DNA of 64,000 nt from Mesorhizobium sp. B2-1-1 (GCF_006442975.2 NZ_CP083954.1:620001-684000), one strand, 5' to 3'. Positions 9,006 to 18,349 are shown, numbered from the stretch's first letter. Made by a program: numbers and translations. Notes: generated from the letters alone by a model not told the origin.

Positions 9006-10046
9006 ATGAGCAGCACAATCCGCGAGGCCGAGGCCAAGGTGATGCCGCTGCCGGCGCGCGCCGCCGCCAACACCGCCCTCCCGCTGGATCATCGCATCGC
9101 GCGCAATCCCGGCATGAAGCTCGACCTCGGCTTTCTGGAGTCGGTGCGCAGCGTCAACCGCTCGGCGCTGGAACGGCGCGTCGCCAGCCTGACCAAGCGG
9201 CGCTCGATCAAGGCCGACGACCAGGCGGCCTGGCTGCTGCGGGCGATAGCCTGCATGGACCTGACGACGCTCAACTCGAACGACACGGAAGAGCGCGTGC
9301 GCCGGCTTTGCGCCAAAGCGATCAATCCGCTGCGCCGCGACATCGCCGAGGGCCTGGGCATTGCGGGCGAACCCATCCGCCCGGCCGCCGTCTGCGTGTA
9401 TCATCCGTTCGTCGCCACCGCGGTCGACGCCGTGCGCGGCACCGGCATCCATGTCGCCGCCGTCTCCACCGCCTTCCCGCATGGTCTTGCGCCACTGTCG
9501 ACCCGCCTCCAGGAGATCGAGGCCTCGGTGCGCGACGGCGCCGACGAGATCGACGTCGTCATCCCGCGCGGCCTGGTGTTCGGGGCCAAATGGCGCGAGT
9601 TCTACAACGAGATCGTCTCGATGCGCGCTGCCTGCGGCGATGCGCATCTGAAGGTCATTCTCGGCACCGGCGACCTCGCCACGCTGCGGAATGTGATGCT
9701 GGCCTCTATGGTGGCAATGATGGCGGGCGCCGATTTCATCAAGACCTCGACCGGCAAGGAAAGCGTCAACGCCACGCTGCCCGTCGGCCTTGCCATGGTG
9801 CGCGCCATCAGGGCCTATTTCGAGGAAACCGGCTATCTCATCGGCTTCAAGCCGGCCGGCGGCATTTCTACCGCCAAGGTGTCGCTCGACTGGCTGGTGC
9901 TGATGAAGGAAGAACTCGGCCGGCCGTGGCTGGAACCGGATCTGTTCCGCTTCGGCGCCTCGAGCCTGCTGACAGACATCGAGCGGCAACTCGAACATCA
10001 CCTGACCGGGCACTATTCGGCCAATCACCGCCACGCGATGGCTTGA
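9006..10046 (+). CDS. deoC: Deoxyribose-phosphate aldolase
   Basis: A 346-residue DeoC that cleaves 2-deoxyribose 5-phosphate to acetaldehyde and glyceraldehyde 3-phosphate in deoxynucleoside salvage. The Schiff-base lysine lies in ADFIKTSTGK, and the second active-site lysine region is seen in LIGFKPAGGIST. It is longer than the roughly 260-residue E. coli enzyme because of an N-terminal extension of about 80 residues, a common form in rhizobia. The ATG at 9006 follows an AGGAG ribosome-binding site at 9001-9005. A large aldehyde dehydrogenase follows on the same strand, separated by a repeat element. That neighbour could consume the acetaldehyde that DeoC makes. Confidence 0.92.
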   Translation: MSSTIREAEAKVMPLPARAAANTALPLDHRIARNPGMKLDLGFLESVRSVNRSALERRVASLTKRRSIKADDQAAWLLRAIACMDLTTLNSNDTEERVRRLCAKAINPLRRDIAEGLGIAGEPIRPAAVCVYHPFVATAVDAVRGTGIHVAAVSTAFPHGLAPLSTRLQEIEASVRDGADEIDVVIPRGLVFGAKWREFYNEIVSMRAACGDAHLKVILGTGDLATLRNVMLASMVAMMAGADFIKTSTGKESVNATLPVGLAMVRAIRAYFEETGYLIGFKPAGGISTAKVSLDWLVLMKEELGRPWLEPDLFRFGASSLLTDIERQLEHHLTGHYSANHRHAMA

Positions 10047-10072
10047 GTCAGGGCTCGAACGTGGAGCCCTAC

Positions 10073-10231
10073 GGCGCCCCCCTCTGTCCTACCGGACATC
10101 TCCCCCACACGGGGGGAGATCACGCGCTTCCTTGTTTTCGTCCATTTTCAACGTCGCAAGGGCAGCGACACGCTGAAACTGCCAATCTCCCCCCTTGTGG
10201 GGGAGATGTCCGGCAGGACAGAGGGGGGCGC
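10073..10231. repeat. Palindromic intergenic repeat, family A, copy 1
   Basis: Two inverted arms, GGCGCCCCCCTCTGTCCT at the left and the complementary AGGACAGAGGGGGGCGC at the right. Each carries an inner small hairpin of the form ATCTCCCCC...GGGGGAGAT. The arms flank about 60 bases of unrelated sequence. The same unit recurs at 15787, 18171, 61151 and, in part, 63494. In RNA it would fold into a long cruciform-like stem. Confidence 0.9.
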
Positions 10232-10269
10232 GACAGAGCGCTTGCCGAGGCAATTATCTGGAGGGCCCC

Positions 10270-12642
10270 ATGAACATTCTCGAACGCTATCACGCCATGG
10301 AATACGGTCCGGCGCCGGAAGCCCGCAACGAGGCCGACGCCTGGCTTGCCGCGCGCGATTTTTCCAAGGCATTGTTCATCGACGGCACCTGGAAGGCGGC
10401 TGGCGGCGGCAAGACCTTCGAGACCAGCGAGCCTTCTTCCGGCAAGCTGCTGGCCAAGGTCTCGGATGCCGGAGCCGCCGACATCGACGCCGCGGTCGCG
10501 GCGGCCACCAAGGCGCTGCCGAAATGGTCGGCCTCCTCGGGCTATACCAGGGCAAAAGTGCTCTATGCCATCGGCCGCGCCATGCAGCGCCACCAGCGCC
10601 TGTTCGCGGTGCTTGAGACAATCGACAATGGCAAACCGATCCGTGAGAGCCGCGACATCGATGTGCCATTGGCGATCCGCCACTTCATCCATCACGCCGG
10701 CTGGGCGCAGGCGCTGGACAAGGATTTCCCCGGCCACAAGGGCGTCGGCGTCGTCGGCCAGATCATCCCTTGGAACTTTCCGCTGCTGATGCTGGCCTGG
10801 AAGATCGCGCCGGCGCTGGCCGCCGGCTGCACGGTGGTGCTGAAGCCGGCCGAGTTCACGCCGCTGACAGCCATCCTGTTCACCGAAATCTGCGAACGCG
10901 CCGGCGTGCCGAAAGGCGTCGTCAACATCGTGCAGGGCGGCCCGGAAGCGGGTGCGGCCATCGTCAACCACCCCGGCATCCAGAAGATCGCCTTCACCGG
11001 GTCTTCGGAAGTCGGCAAGATCATACGCAAGGCTACCGCCGGCTCGGGCAAGAAGCTGTCGCTGGAGCTTGGCGGCAAGTCGGCCTTCATCGTGTTCGAG
11101 GATGCCGATCTCGACAGCGCCGTCGAAGGTCTGGTCGACGGCATCTGGTTCAACCAGGGACAGGTCTGCTGCGCCGGTTCGCGGCTGCTGGTGCAGGAGG
11201 GCATCGCCGACGCCTTCATCGCCAAGGTCAAGGTCAGGATGAGCCGGCTGCGCGTCGGCAGCCCACTGGACAAGAACACCGATATCGGCCCGCTGGTCGA
11301 TCTGACGCAGCTCGATCGCGTCAAGGGCCTGGTCGCCGAGGGCGCAAAACAGGGGGCGGTCTGCTGGCAGCCGGATGCGGCGCTGCCCTCATCCGGCTAT
11401 TACCATCTGCCGACCCTCGCTACCGGCGTTTCGCCGGCTAATATTCTCGCCCAGGAAGAAGTATTCGGCCCCGTTCTGGCGACCATGACGTTCCGCAACA
11501 CCGAGGAAGCGATCGAGCTCGCCAACAACACCCGCTATGGCCTTGCCGCTTCGGTGTGGAGCGAAAACGTCAATCTTGCCTTGCACGTCGCGCCGCAATT
11601 GAAAGCGGGTGTCGTCTGGGTCAACGGCACCAATATGTTCGACGCCGCCTGCGGCTTTGGCGGCTACCGCGAGAGCGGTTTCGGCCGCGAGGGCGGGCGC
11701 GAAGGCATGTTCGAATATCTCACGGCAAAGCTGCCGCTTGGCCCGGTCATCAAGCCGGCGGCAGCCTCGACACAACCGGTCGAGCAGGCCGATGGCACAG
11801 CAATCGACCGGACGGCAAAGCTGTTCATCGGCGGCAAACAGGTCCGGCCGGACGGCAACTACTCGCTGGCGGTTGTCACCGCCAAGGGCAAGCTTGCCGG
11901 CGAAGTCGGCTTGGGCAACCGCAAGGATATACGCGATGCCGTCTCCGCGGCGCGGGCCTGCAAGAGCTGGCCGGAGGCGACCGCCTACAACCGCTCACAG
12001 GTGCTCTACTATCTGGCGGAAAACCTCTCCGGCCGGGCGGAGGAATTCGCTTCACGCCTCGTCCAGCTCACGGGCGCGACCGCCAAGGCGGCACGCGAGG
12101 AGGTCGACCAGTCGATCGAGCGGTTGTTTCTCTATGCCGGACTTGCCGACAAGTTCGAGGGGCGCGTGCACCAGCCGCCGGCACGGGCGGTGACGCTGGC
12201 ATTGCATGAGCCGGTTGGCGTCGTCGGCATCGTCGCGCCCGACAGTCAGCCGCTGCTCGGGTTCATCTCGCTGGTCGCGCCGGCGCTGGCAATGGGCAAC
12301 ACGGTGGTCGCGGTGCCTTCGGAGCGCCATCCGCTGCTCGCCACCGACTTGTATCAGGTCATCGAATATTCCGACGTGCCTGCCGGCGCCATCAACATCG
12401 TCACCGGCCGCACGGCCGAACTTGCCGGCGTGCTGGCCAAGCATGACGATGTCGATGGGCTCTGGCTGTTCGCCGATGCCGACACCTGCGCCAAGGCGGA
12501 GGTCGAGTCCGTCGGCAACCTCAAACGTATCTGGAGCGGCAATGGCCGTAGCCTCGACTGGGCCTCGGAAGAAGCCGCTGGCGATGCTTTGCTGCGCCGC
12601 GCCGTCGAGGTGAAGAACGTCTGGGTGCCCTACGGCGACTGA
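10270..12642 (+). CDS. Two-domain ALDH16-type aldehyde dehydrogenase
   Basis: A 790-residue protein with a complete NAD(P)-dependent aldehyde dehydrogenase domain (about residues 30-510) and a second, shorter ALDH-like domain (about 515-790). Domain one has the oxyanion asparagine in GQIIPWNFPLLMLAW, the general base in SLELGGKS and the catalytic cysteine in FNQGQVCCAGSR. Domain two keeps a degenerate cofactor-fold stretch (VGVVGIVAPDSQPLLGFISL) but has no catalytic cysteine or LELGG motif. This architecture and length match family ALDH16, known from bacteria and animals. The position after deoC suggests oxidation of acetaldehyde to acetate, which is inference. ATG 10270 follows GGAGG-like bases (TGGAGGG). 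Confidence 0.85.
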   Translation: MNILERYHAMEYGPAPEARNEADAWLAARDFSKALFIDGTWKAAGGGKTFETSEPSSGKLLAKVSDAGAADIDAAVAAATKALPKWSASSGYTRAKVLYAIGRAMQRHQRLFAVLETIDNGKPIRESRDIDVPLAIRHFIHHAGWAQALDKDFPGHKGVGVVGQIIPWNFPLLMLAWKIAPALAAGCTVVLKPAEFTPLTAILFTEICERAGVPKGVVNIVQGGPEAGAAIVNHPGIQKIAFTGSSEVGKIIRKATAGSGKKLSLELGGKSAFIVFEDADLDSAVEGLVDGIWFNQGQVCCAGSRLLVQEGIADAFIAKVKVRMSRLRVGSPLDKNTDIGPLVDLTQLDRVKGLVAEGAKQGAVCWQPDAALPSSGYYHLPTLATGVSPANILAQEEVFGPVLATMTFRNTEEAIELANNTRYGLAASVWSENVNLALHVAPQLKAGVVWVNGTNMFDAACGFGGYRESGFGREGGREGMFEYLTAKLPLGPVIKPAAASTQPVEQADGTAIDRTAKLFIGGKQVRPDGNYSLAVVTAKGKLAGEVGLGNRKDIRDAVSAARACKSWPEATAYNRSQVLYYLAENLSGRAEEFASRLVQLTGATAKAAREEVDQSIERLFLYAGLADKFEGRVHQPPARAVTLALHEPVGVVGIVAPDSQPLLGFISLVAPALAMGNTVVAVPSERHPLLATDLYQVIEYSDVPAGAINIVTGRTAELAGVLAKHDDVDGLWLFADADTCAKAEVESVGNLKRIWSGNGRSLDWASEEAAGDALLRRAVEVKNVWVPYGD

Positions 12643-12821
12643 CGTTCCATGCTGTCACAATGGAGATCGGGTTCGGGCTTGACGCTCGGGCTTATGTTCT
12701 TTAACGAGAAAAAACATCTTTATCTGTGAACTGACAGAGCAGGCCACATCATGGCCTGTGACTGGCACATGACGCCTTCGCAGGCCGCCGATAAAGGCAG
12801 TTAACCCAGGAGGAGAACAGC

Positions 12822-13553
12822 ATGGCGGATCTGGCAGGCAAGGTCGTCGTCATCACGGCAGCGGCGCAAGGCATCGGCAAGGCAAGCGCGCTCGCCTTCG
12901 CCAAGGCAGGAGCTACCGTCCATGCCACCGACATCAACGAAACGCTGCTGGCGGAACTCGCCAAGACTGCCGGGATCAAGACACGCAAGGTCGACGTGCT
13001 CAATGACGAGGCGGTCAACACCGCCTTCGCCGGGATCGGCCGCGTCGACGTGCTGTTCAACTGCGCCGGTTTCGTCCACTCCGGCTCAATCCTGGAGATG
13101 AAGGACAGCGATCTCGATTTCGCTCTCAACCTCAACGTTCGCGCCATGATCCGCACCATCCGCGCCGTGCTGCCCGGCATGCTGGAGCGCGCAGACGGGT
13201 CGATCATCAACATGGCCTCGCTGGCGAGTTCGCAGAAGGGCGTGCCGAACCGTTTCGCCTATGGCGTCACCAAGGCTGCGGTGATCGGCCTGACCAAGGC
13301 AGTCGCGGCCGACTATGTCGGCAAGGGCATACGCTGCAACGCCATCTGCCCCGGTACGGTCGAGAGCCCGTCGCTGCAGGATCGCATGCACGCGCAGGGC
13401 GATTATGAAGCCGCGCGCGCCGCCTTCATCGCGCGCCAGCCGATGGGCCGGCTCGGCACGCCGGAGGAAATCGCCGATCTGGCCGTCTATCTGGCCGGCG
13501 CCACCTACACATCCGGGCAGGCCTACAATATCGATGGTGGCTGGTCGATCTGA
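12822..13553 (+). CDS. SDR dehydrogenase, likely 2-keto-3-deoxy-L-fuconate dehydrogenase
   Basis: A 243-residue classical short-chain dehydrogenase. The NAD-binding motif is TAAAQGIGKA near residue 12, an aspartate in ATDINE marks NAD preference, FNCAGFVHSG replaces the usual NNAG, and the catalytic Ser-Tyr-Lys set is in ASLAS and AYGVTKAA. The whole protein closely resembles the DHRS6/BDH2 branch. In bacteria that branch includes the enzyme that oxidises 2-keto-3-deoxy-L-fuconate. The next gene is a fumarylacetoacetase-family hydrolase of the type that cleaves the 2,4-diketo product, so the pair makes that assignment the best one. 3-Hydroxybutyrate dehydrogenase is the alternative. The start ATG follows AGGAGG at 12808-12813. 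Confidence 0.75.
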   Translation: MADLAGKVVVITAAAQGIGKASALAFAKAGATVHATDINETLLAELAKTAGIKTRKVDVLNDEAVNTAFAGIGRVDVLFNCAGFVHSGSILEMKDSDLDFALNLNVRAMIRTIRAVLPGMLERADGSIINMASLASSQKGVPNRFAYGVTKAAVIGLTKAVAADYVGKGIRCNAICPGTVESPSLQDRMHAQGDYEAARAAFIARQPMGRLGTPEEIADLAVYLAGATYTSGQAYNIDGGWSI

Positions 13554-13723
13554 CCGGATCGAGGAGTCTGAAAATCCCGCTCACCGGCGATCACTATATG
13601 GTGTCCGCGCTTGCCCTGGATCAGGCCGGTGGTACGGTCCGCCGGCTTGCCCCAACGGGAGCCATTCGTTTCGGTGAAGAGTTTGCAAAAGGCCGCGAGG
13701 CCGCAACCAGGAGAAGGGTCTAA

Positions 13724-14569
13724 ATGAAACTGCTGCGCTATGGCGAGGTGGGGAGCGAACGCCCCGGCCTGCTCGATGCGGATGGGACGATCCGCGACCT
13801 CTCCGCCCATGTCGCCGACATTGCCGGCACCACGCTTCACCCGGCCTCGCTGGAGATGCTGTCCAAGCTCGACGCAAAGTCGCTGCCGGCGGTTTCCGGC
13901 AAGCCGCGGCTCGGTGCCTGCGTTGCCGGCACCGGCAAGTTCATCTGCATCGGCCTCAACTATTCCGACCACGCCGCCGAGACCGGCGCCACCGTGCCGC
14001 CGGAGCCGATCATCTTCATGAAGGCCAGCTCGGCCATCGTCGGACCGGACGATGACGTGCTGATCCCGCGCGGCTCGGAAAAGACCGACTGGGAGGTCGA
14101 GCTCGGCGTGGTCATCGGCAAAACGGCAAAATATGTCAGCCAGGCCGATGCGCTCGATTATGTCGCCGGCTACTGCGTCGCGCACGATGTCTCCGAGCGC
14201 GCCTTCCAGGCCGAGCGCCAGGGCCAATGGACCAAGGGCAAGAGCTGCGACACGTTCGGCCCGACCGGCCCATGGCTGGTGACCAAGGACGAGGTCTCGG
14301 ATCCGCAGAACCTGAAGATGTGGCTGACCGTCAACGGCAAGACCATGCAGAACGGCTCGACGAAGACCATGGTCTACGGCGTCGCCTATCTTGTGTCCTA
14401 TCTCAGCCAGTTCATGTCGCTGCATCCCGGCGACATCATTTCGACAGGCACGCCGCCCGGCGTTGGATTGGGCATGAAGCCGCCGGTGTTCTTGAAGGCC
14501 GGCGACGTGGTGGAGCTGGGCATCGAAGGGTTGGGCCAGCAGAAGCAGACGTTCAGGGCTGACGCATAA
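13724..14569 (+). CDS. FAH-family hydrolase, likely 2,4-diketo-3-deoxy-L-fuconate hydrolase
   Basis: A 281-residue fumarylacetoacetate-hydrolase-family enzyme. Metal-binding and catalytic features are IGLNYSDHAAETG, DWEVELGVVIGK (metal carboxylates), AHDVSERAFQ, GKSCDTFGPTGPWL and IISTGTPPGVGLGM. This subgroup includes the hydrolase that splits 2,4-diketo-3-deoxy-L-fuconate to L-lactate and pyruvate, and the preceding gene encodes the matching dehydrogenase. Assignment to L-fucose catabolism rests on this pairing. The fucose dehydrogenase, lactonase and fuconate dehydratase are not in the window. A GGAGAAGG ribosome-binding site precedes the ATG. The gene lies 170 bases after the dehydrogenase. 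Confidence 0.78.
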   Translation: MKLLRYGEVGSERPGLLDADGTIRDLSAHVADIAGTTLHPASLEMLSKLDAKSLPAVSGKPRLGACVAGTGKFICIGLNYSDHAAETGATVPPEPIIFMKASSAIVGPDDDVLIPRGSEKTDWEVELGVVIGKTAKYVSQADALDYVAGYCVAHDVSERAFQAERQGQWTKGKSCDTFGPTGPWLVTKDEVSDPQNLKMWLTVNGKTMQNGSTKTMVYGVAYLVSYLSQFMSLHPGDIISTGTPPGVGLGMKPPVFLKAGDVVELGIEGLGQQKQTFRADA

Positions 14570-14584
14570 CTTTCACAAGTCGCG

Positions 14585-14739
14585 CCGCCCCTCATCTGGC
14601 TGCCGCCATCTTCTCCCCGTAAAACGGGGAGAAGGACGCTGTCGTTGCTGCTTTCGCCAATCGCCGGCGCTGGAGCTATCTTCCTTCTCCCCGTCACTAT
14701 ACGGGGAGAAGGTGCCGGCAGGCGAATGAGGGGCAGCGC
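14585..14739. repeat. Palindromic intergenic repeat, family B, copy 1
   Basis: The outer arms are GCCCCTCATCTGGCTGCCG and, inverted, GGCAGGCGAATGAGGGGC. Inside lie two hairpins of the form TTCTCCCCGT...ACGGGGAGAA. It sits between the convergent FAH hydrolase and ABC ATPase genes, where it may also act as a bidirectional terminator. A second copy is at 19329. Confidence 0.85.
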
Positions 14740-14755
14740 CAACTATGTTGCGATA

Positions 14756-15754
14756 CTACTTCAGCACCTTCCCATCCGCGCCAAACCGATAGGTCTTCGC
14801 CGGATCCGGCGTTGCATAAAGTGTCGCCCCCGGCTCGGCGTCATAAACACCGAAAATGCGCACGGTGATCAGCCCGGCCTTCTCGCAGTCGAGATAGAGA
14901 TTGGTGTCGGCGCCGAGGTGCTCGGCATGCACGACCGTGCCTTTCCAGGCGCCGGATTTCGGGTCGACAGTCAGATGCTCCGGCCGCACGCCGATGCTCT
15001 TGGCGGTTTCCCCAAGCCTGGCGCCGTCGATGAAGTTCATCTTCGGCGAGCCGATGAAGCCCGCGACAAATTCGTTCGCCGGCGAATTGTAGAGTTCCAT
15101 CGGTCCGCCGATCTGCTCGATTTTCCCGGCATTGAGCACCACGATCTTGTCTGCCAGCGTCATCGCCTCGACCTGGTCGTGGGTGACGTAGATCATCGTC
15201 GCCTTGAGGCGGCGATGCAGCTGCGCGATTTCCAACCGCGTGTTGACGCGCAGTGCCGCGTCGAGATTGGACAAAGGCTCGTCGAACAGGAACAGCTTTG
15301 GCTCGCGCACCACGGCGCGGCCGATGGCGACGCGCTGGCGCTGGCCGCCGGAGAGTTCCGCGGGACGCCTTTCCAGATAGGGCTCAAGCGACAGCATGGA
15401 CGAGGCGATGCCGATGCGGCGCTCGATCTCGGGCGCCGGCGTGCCGGCCTGCTTGAGGCCAAGGCCCATATTGTTCTTCACCGTCAGGTGCGGATAGAGC
15501 GCATAGGTCTGGAACACCATGGCGATGCCGCGCTTGGCCGGCGGCGTGGCCGAGACATCCGCGCCATCGATGACCACCCGGCCCGAGGTCGAATCCTCCA
15601 GCCCGGCGATCACCCTCAGCAAAGTCGACTTGCCGCAGCCCGAGGGGCCGACGAAGACGACGAATTCGCCATCCGTCACCTCGAGGTCGATGCCCTTCAG
15701 CACCTCGACCGGGCCGAAGGCCTTCTTCACATTCTCGATCTTCAGCGAGCCCAC
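14756..15754 (-). CDS. Sugar ABC transporter ATPase (UgpC/MalK/MsmX type)
   Basis: A 332-residue ATP-binding subunit. Walker A is GPSGCGKST, the signature is LSGGQRQR, Walker B is [16 protein letters not shown], and the switch histidine is in [10 protein letters not shown]. The C-terminal third is the TOBE/OB regulatory extension typical of MalK-like ATPases ([10 protein letters not shown]). It is the last gene of the leftward cluster murQ - binding protein - two permeases - oxidoreductase - ATPase, so it should power that importer. MsmX-type ATPases can serve several importers, and this one could too. Repeats lie on both sides of the gene. Confidence 0.9.
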   Translation of the reverse strand: MGSLKIENVKKAFGPVEVLKGIDLEVTDGEFVVFVGPSGCGKSTLLRVIAGLEDSTSGRVVIDGADVSATPPAKRGIAMVFQTYALYPHLTVKNNMGLGLKQAGTPAPEIERRIGIASSMLSLEPYLERRPAELSGGQRQRVAIGRAVVREPKLFLFDEPLSNLDAALRVNTRLEIAQLHRRLKATMIYVTHDQVEAMTLADKIVVLNAGKIEQIGGPMELYNSPANEFVAGFIGSPKMNFIDGARLGETAKSIGVRPEHLTVDPKSGAWKGTVVHAEHLGADTNLYLDCEKAGLITVRIFGVYDAEPGATLYATPDPAKTYRFGADGKVLK

Positions 15755-15786
15755 GGCAGTCCTCCAAATTGATGAGTGGGCGCCAG

Positions 15787-15948
15787 GGCGCCTCCCTCTG
15801 TCCTGCCGGACATCTCCCCCTCAACTGGGGAGATTGGCAGCTTTGACGCTGAAACACTCTTTTTGACGTTTGTGATCGGCGAAGGCCATGCCGACAGCTG
15901 ATCTCCCTCCTTGAGGGGGAGATGGCCGGCAGGCCAGAGGGGGGCGCC
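15787..15948. repeat. Palindromic intergenic repeat, family A, copy 2
   Basis: Outer arms are GGCGCCTCCCTCTGTCCTG and, inverted, CCAGAGGGGGGCGCC. Each carries an inner ATCTCCC...GGGAGAT hairpin. It lies between the ATPase and Gfo/Idh/MocA genes of one cluster, so any transcript through the operon must read across it. Confidence 0.9.
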
Positions 15949-15980
15949 GTAGACCGCAACCCCTGCCGCTAGCTCCCTTT

Positions 15981-17042
15981 TCACAATCGCACCGCCTTCC
16001 CGCTGCGCACGCTCTCGTCGGCGGCAAGGCAGACGGCGAGCGATTTCACGGCGTCGTCCATATGGCGGGTGAGATCGATATCCTCGCGGATCGCCTTGAG
16101 GACAAAAGCCTGTTCGAGATCGCAGAGATCCTGGTGGCCGGGTTCGCCCTCCATCGACAGCATCTCGTCTGGCTTGGCGAACTTGCCGTCCGCGCCGGTT
16201 TTCGCACTGTGCAGGCGGATGGTCGACGTCTTGGTGTGAGTGTCGATGTCGTCGGACTTAACGCCTTCCTTCATGACGATCGACACGCAGCCCGTCGGCG
16301 AGATGACATCTTTGACAAAGAACGCGGTCTCCGAAATCATCGGTCCCCAGCCGGCCTCGTACCAGCCGACCGAGCCGTCATCGAACAGCACCTGGAGGTG
16401 GCCGTAATTGTACATCGTGGGCGCCACCTCCTCGGTCAGCCGCACGCCCATGCCGCGCACCTCGACCGGCCTGGCGTCGGTGATCTGCAGCATGACGTCG
16501 AGATAATGCACGCCGCAGTCGACGATCGGCGAGGTCGTGCGCATCAATTGCTTGTGCGTCTCCCAGGTATGGCCAGAGGACTGCTGGTTGAGGTTCATGC
16601 GGAAGACATAAGGGCCGCCGAGCTTGCGCGCCTCGGCGATCAGCCTGATCCAGGACGGGTGGTGGCGCAGTATGTAGCCGATCACCAGTTTCCTGCCATT
16701 GGCCTTGGCGGCCGCGACGACGCGCCTGGCGTCGGCCACCGTCGTCGCCAGGGGCTTTTCGACGAAGACATGGCAGCCGGCCTCGAACGCCCTCACCGCA
16801 TAGTCGGCGTGGCTGTCGGAATAAGTGGCTATGCAGGCGACATCGGGCTTTTCGTCGCGCAGCGCATCGTCGAAGGAGCGCCTGATGCCGTAGCCCGACA
16901 GCCCATTCGGCAGCGGCACGTCGGAGCGGTTGATCAACGCGGCGATCTCGAAGCCCGGATTGGTGTGATAGGCGAGCGCATGGCTGCGGCCCATATTGCC
17001 GAGGCCGGCGACGACGACGCGAAGGGGCGTTTCAGAGTTCAC
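15981..17042 (-). CDS. Gfo/Idh/MocA-family oxidoreductase
   Basis: A 353-residue NAD(P)-dependent sugar oxidoreductase. The Rossmann motif VAGLGNMGRSHAL is at residues 10-22 and the catalytic-lysine motif EKPLATTVADARR is near residue 97. The C-terminal two thirds form the usual beta-sheet substrate domain, with GVHYLDVMLQI supplying a likely catalytic histidine. Members oxidise or reduce sugars, amino sugars or inositols. The position between the permeases and the ATPase of an amino-sugar importer suggests a sugar derivative carried by that importer. The exact substrate is not readable from sequence. Confidence 0.85.
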   Translation of the reverse strand: MNSETPLRVVVAGLGNMGRSHALAYHTNPGFEIAALINRSDVPLPNGLSGYGIRRSFDDALRDEKPDVACIATYSDSHADYAVRAFEAGCHVFVEKPLATTVADARRVVAAAKANGRKLVIGYILRHHPSWIRLIAEARKLGGPYVFRMNLNQQSSGHTWETHKQLMRTTSPIVDCGVHYLDVMLQITDARPVEVRGMGVRLTEEVAPTMYNYGHLQVLFDDGSVGWYEAGWGPMISETAFFVKDVISPTGCVSIVMKEGVKSDDIDTHTKTSTIRLHSAKTGADGKFAKPDEMLSMEGEPGHQDLCDLEQAFVLKAIREDIDLTRHMDDAVKSLAVCLAADESVRSGKAVRL

Positions 17043-17082
17043 CGAGCTGCTCCAGATATCCTGATTTCTCTTGAGAGGGTGT

Positions 17083-17258
17083 CACCCCACCCGGCGCTAC
17101 GCGCCGACCTCCCCATCGAGGGGAGGTAGGACGTCGGCGTGACCCCCGCCACGCTCAAAGAGGCTTCTCCGAAACGTGTCCCTTGGCCGTCGTGAATGAA
17201 GCCGTGACCTTCGACCTCCCCATCATGGGGAGGTCGGCGCGAAGCGCCGGGTGGGGTG
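17083..17258. repeat. Palindromic intergenic repeat, family C
   Basis: Left arm CACCCCACCCGGCGCTACGC continues into GCCGACCTCCCCATCGAGGGGAGGT. The right arm is the inverse, ending GCGAAGCGCCGGGTGGGGTG. The arms enclose about 75 bases. Only one copy lies in this window. It has the same general design as families A and B but a different sequence. Confidence 0.85.
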
Positions 17259-17283
17259 AAGGCTCCAACAGAGATTTGTCCGC

Positions 17284-18123
17284 TCACTTGACGGCTCCTG
17301 ACGTGATGCCGCGGATCAGCTGCCGCGAGAAGATGACGTAGAGGATCAGCACCGGCATGATCGCCAGCGAGAGCGCGGCCAGGATGGCGTTCCAGTTGGT
17401 GACGAACTGGCCGAGAAAGAGCTGCGCGCCGAGCGTCACCGTCTTGGTCTCTTCCGACGGCGCCAGGATCAGCGGGAACCACAGATCGTTCCAGATCGGG
17501 ATCATGGTGAAGACGGCGACTGTCGCCATCGATGGCCGCACCAGCGGCAGCACCAGCCGGAAGAAGATGGTGTATTCCGACAGGCCGTCGATGCGGCCGG
17601 CGTTCTTCAGATCGTCCGACACCTGCCTCATGAATTCCGACAGAATGAAGACGGCCAGCGGCAGGCCTTGCGCGGTGTAGACCAGGATCAGCGCCGTCAG
17701 CGTGTTGACCAGCCCGCTCGCCACCATCAATTGCAGGATGGCGACGGTGGCCAGCCGGATCGGGATCATGATGCCCAGCGCCAGATAGAGGCCCATCAGC
17801 GTATTGCCGCGAAAACGGTATTCCGACAGGGCGAATGCCGCCATGGCGCCGAACAGCAGCACGAAGAACAGCGAGGCGACGGTGACGACGAGGCTGTTCT
17901 GGAAATAGTGGATGAAATCGCCCTGGCCGATCACCGTGGTATAGCCGATCAGGTCGAAGGTCTTTGGCGTCGGCGGTGTCAGCGGCGCGCCGAATATGCC
18001 GGCGCGGGATTTGAACGAATTCATGATGACCAGGATCACCGGGAACAGCGCGATCGCCGTGTAGGTCAGCAGGATCGCATGAGCGCCGATCGTGCGGGGC
18101 AGCGAACGGGTGGCGGTGCTCAT
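17284..18123 (-). CDS. Sugar ABC transporter permease (MalG type)
   Basis: A 279-residue inner-membrane permease of the MalG/CUT1 family with six predicted helices, the first being HAILLTYTAIALFPVILVIM. The EAA-like cytoplasmic loop is seen in NAGRIDGLSEYTIFFRLVLP. The start is the ATG at 18123 (MSTATRSLPRTIG). The longer open frame upstream runs through a repeat element and is not coding. It pairs with the MalF-type permease upstream and uses the binding protein at 19527-20786. Confidence 0.9.
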   Translation of the reverse strand: MSTATRSLPRTIGAHAILLTYTAIALFPVILVIMNSFKSRAGIFGAPLTPPTPKTFDLIGYTTVIGQGDFIHYFQNSLVVTVASLFFVLLFGAMAAFALSEYRFRGNTLMGLYLALGIMIPIRLATVAILQLMVASGLVNTLTALILVYTAQGLPLAVFILSEFMRQVSDDLKNAGRIDGLSEYTIFFRLVLPLVRPSMATVAVFTMIPIWNDLWFPLILAPSEETKTVTLGAQLFLGQFVTNWNAILAALSLAIMPVLILYVIFSRQLIRGITSGAVK

Positions 18124-18170
18124 TGGATGGTCTCCTGAGGAGCTACTTTGCCGAGGAACAGCACCCAGCC

Positions 18171-18326
18171 ACCCCCCTCTGGCCTGCCGGCCATCTCCCC
18201 CGCAAGGGGGGAGATTGGCAGCTTTGGCGCCGACACATCTCCTGCATCGCTGGTGGCTGGCGAAGGCCGTGACAACAGCTGATCTCCCCCCTTGCGGGGG
18301 AGATGTCCGGCAGGACAGAGGGGGGT
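18171..18326. repeat. Palindromic intergenic repeat, family A, copy 3
   Basis: Arms ACCCCCCTCTGGCCTGCCGG and, inverted, CCGGCAGGACAGAGGGGGGT, with inner CTCCCCCGCAAGGGGGGAG-type hairpins. It separates the two permease genes of one importer, an unusual place for such a strong potential hairpin. Confidence 0.9.
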
Positions 18327-18349
18327 GCTCGAGCTCGACATATCGCCCC

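Noticed and set aside
10073..10231. Clustered G/C-rich repeats as a CRISPR array
   Set aside because: The units are inverted pairs with no regular spacers and no cas genes, so they are intergenic palindromes.
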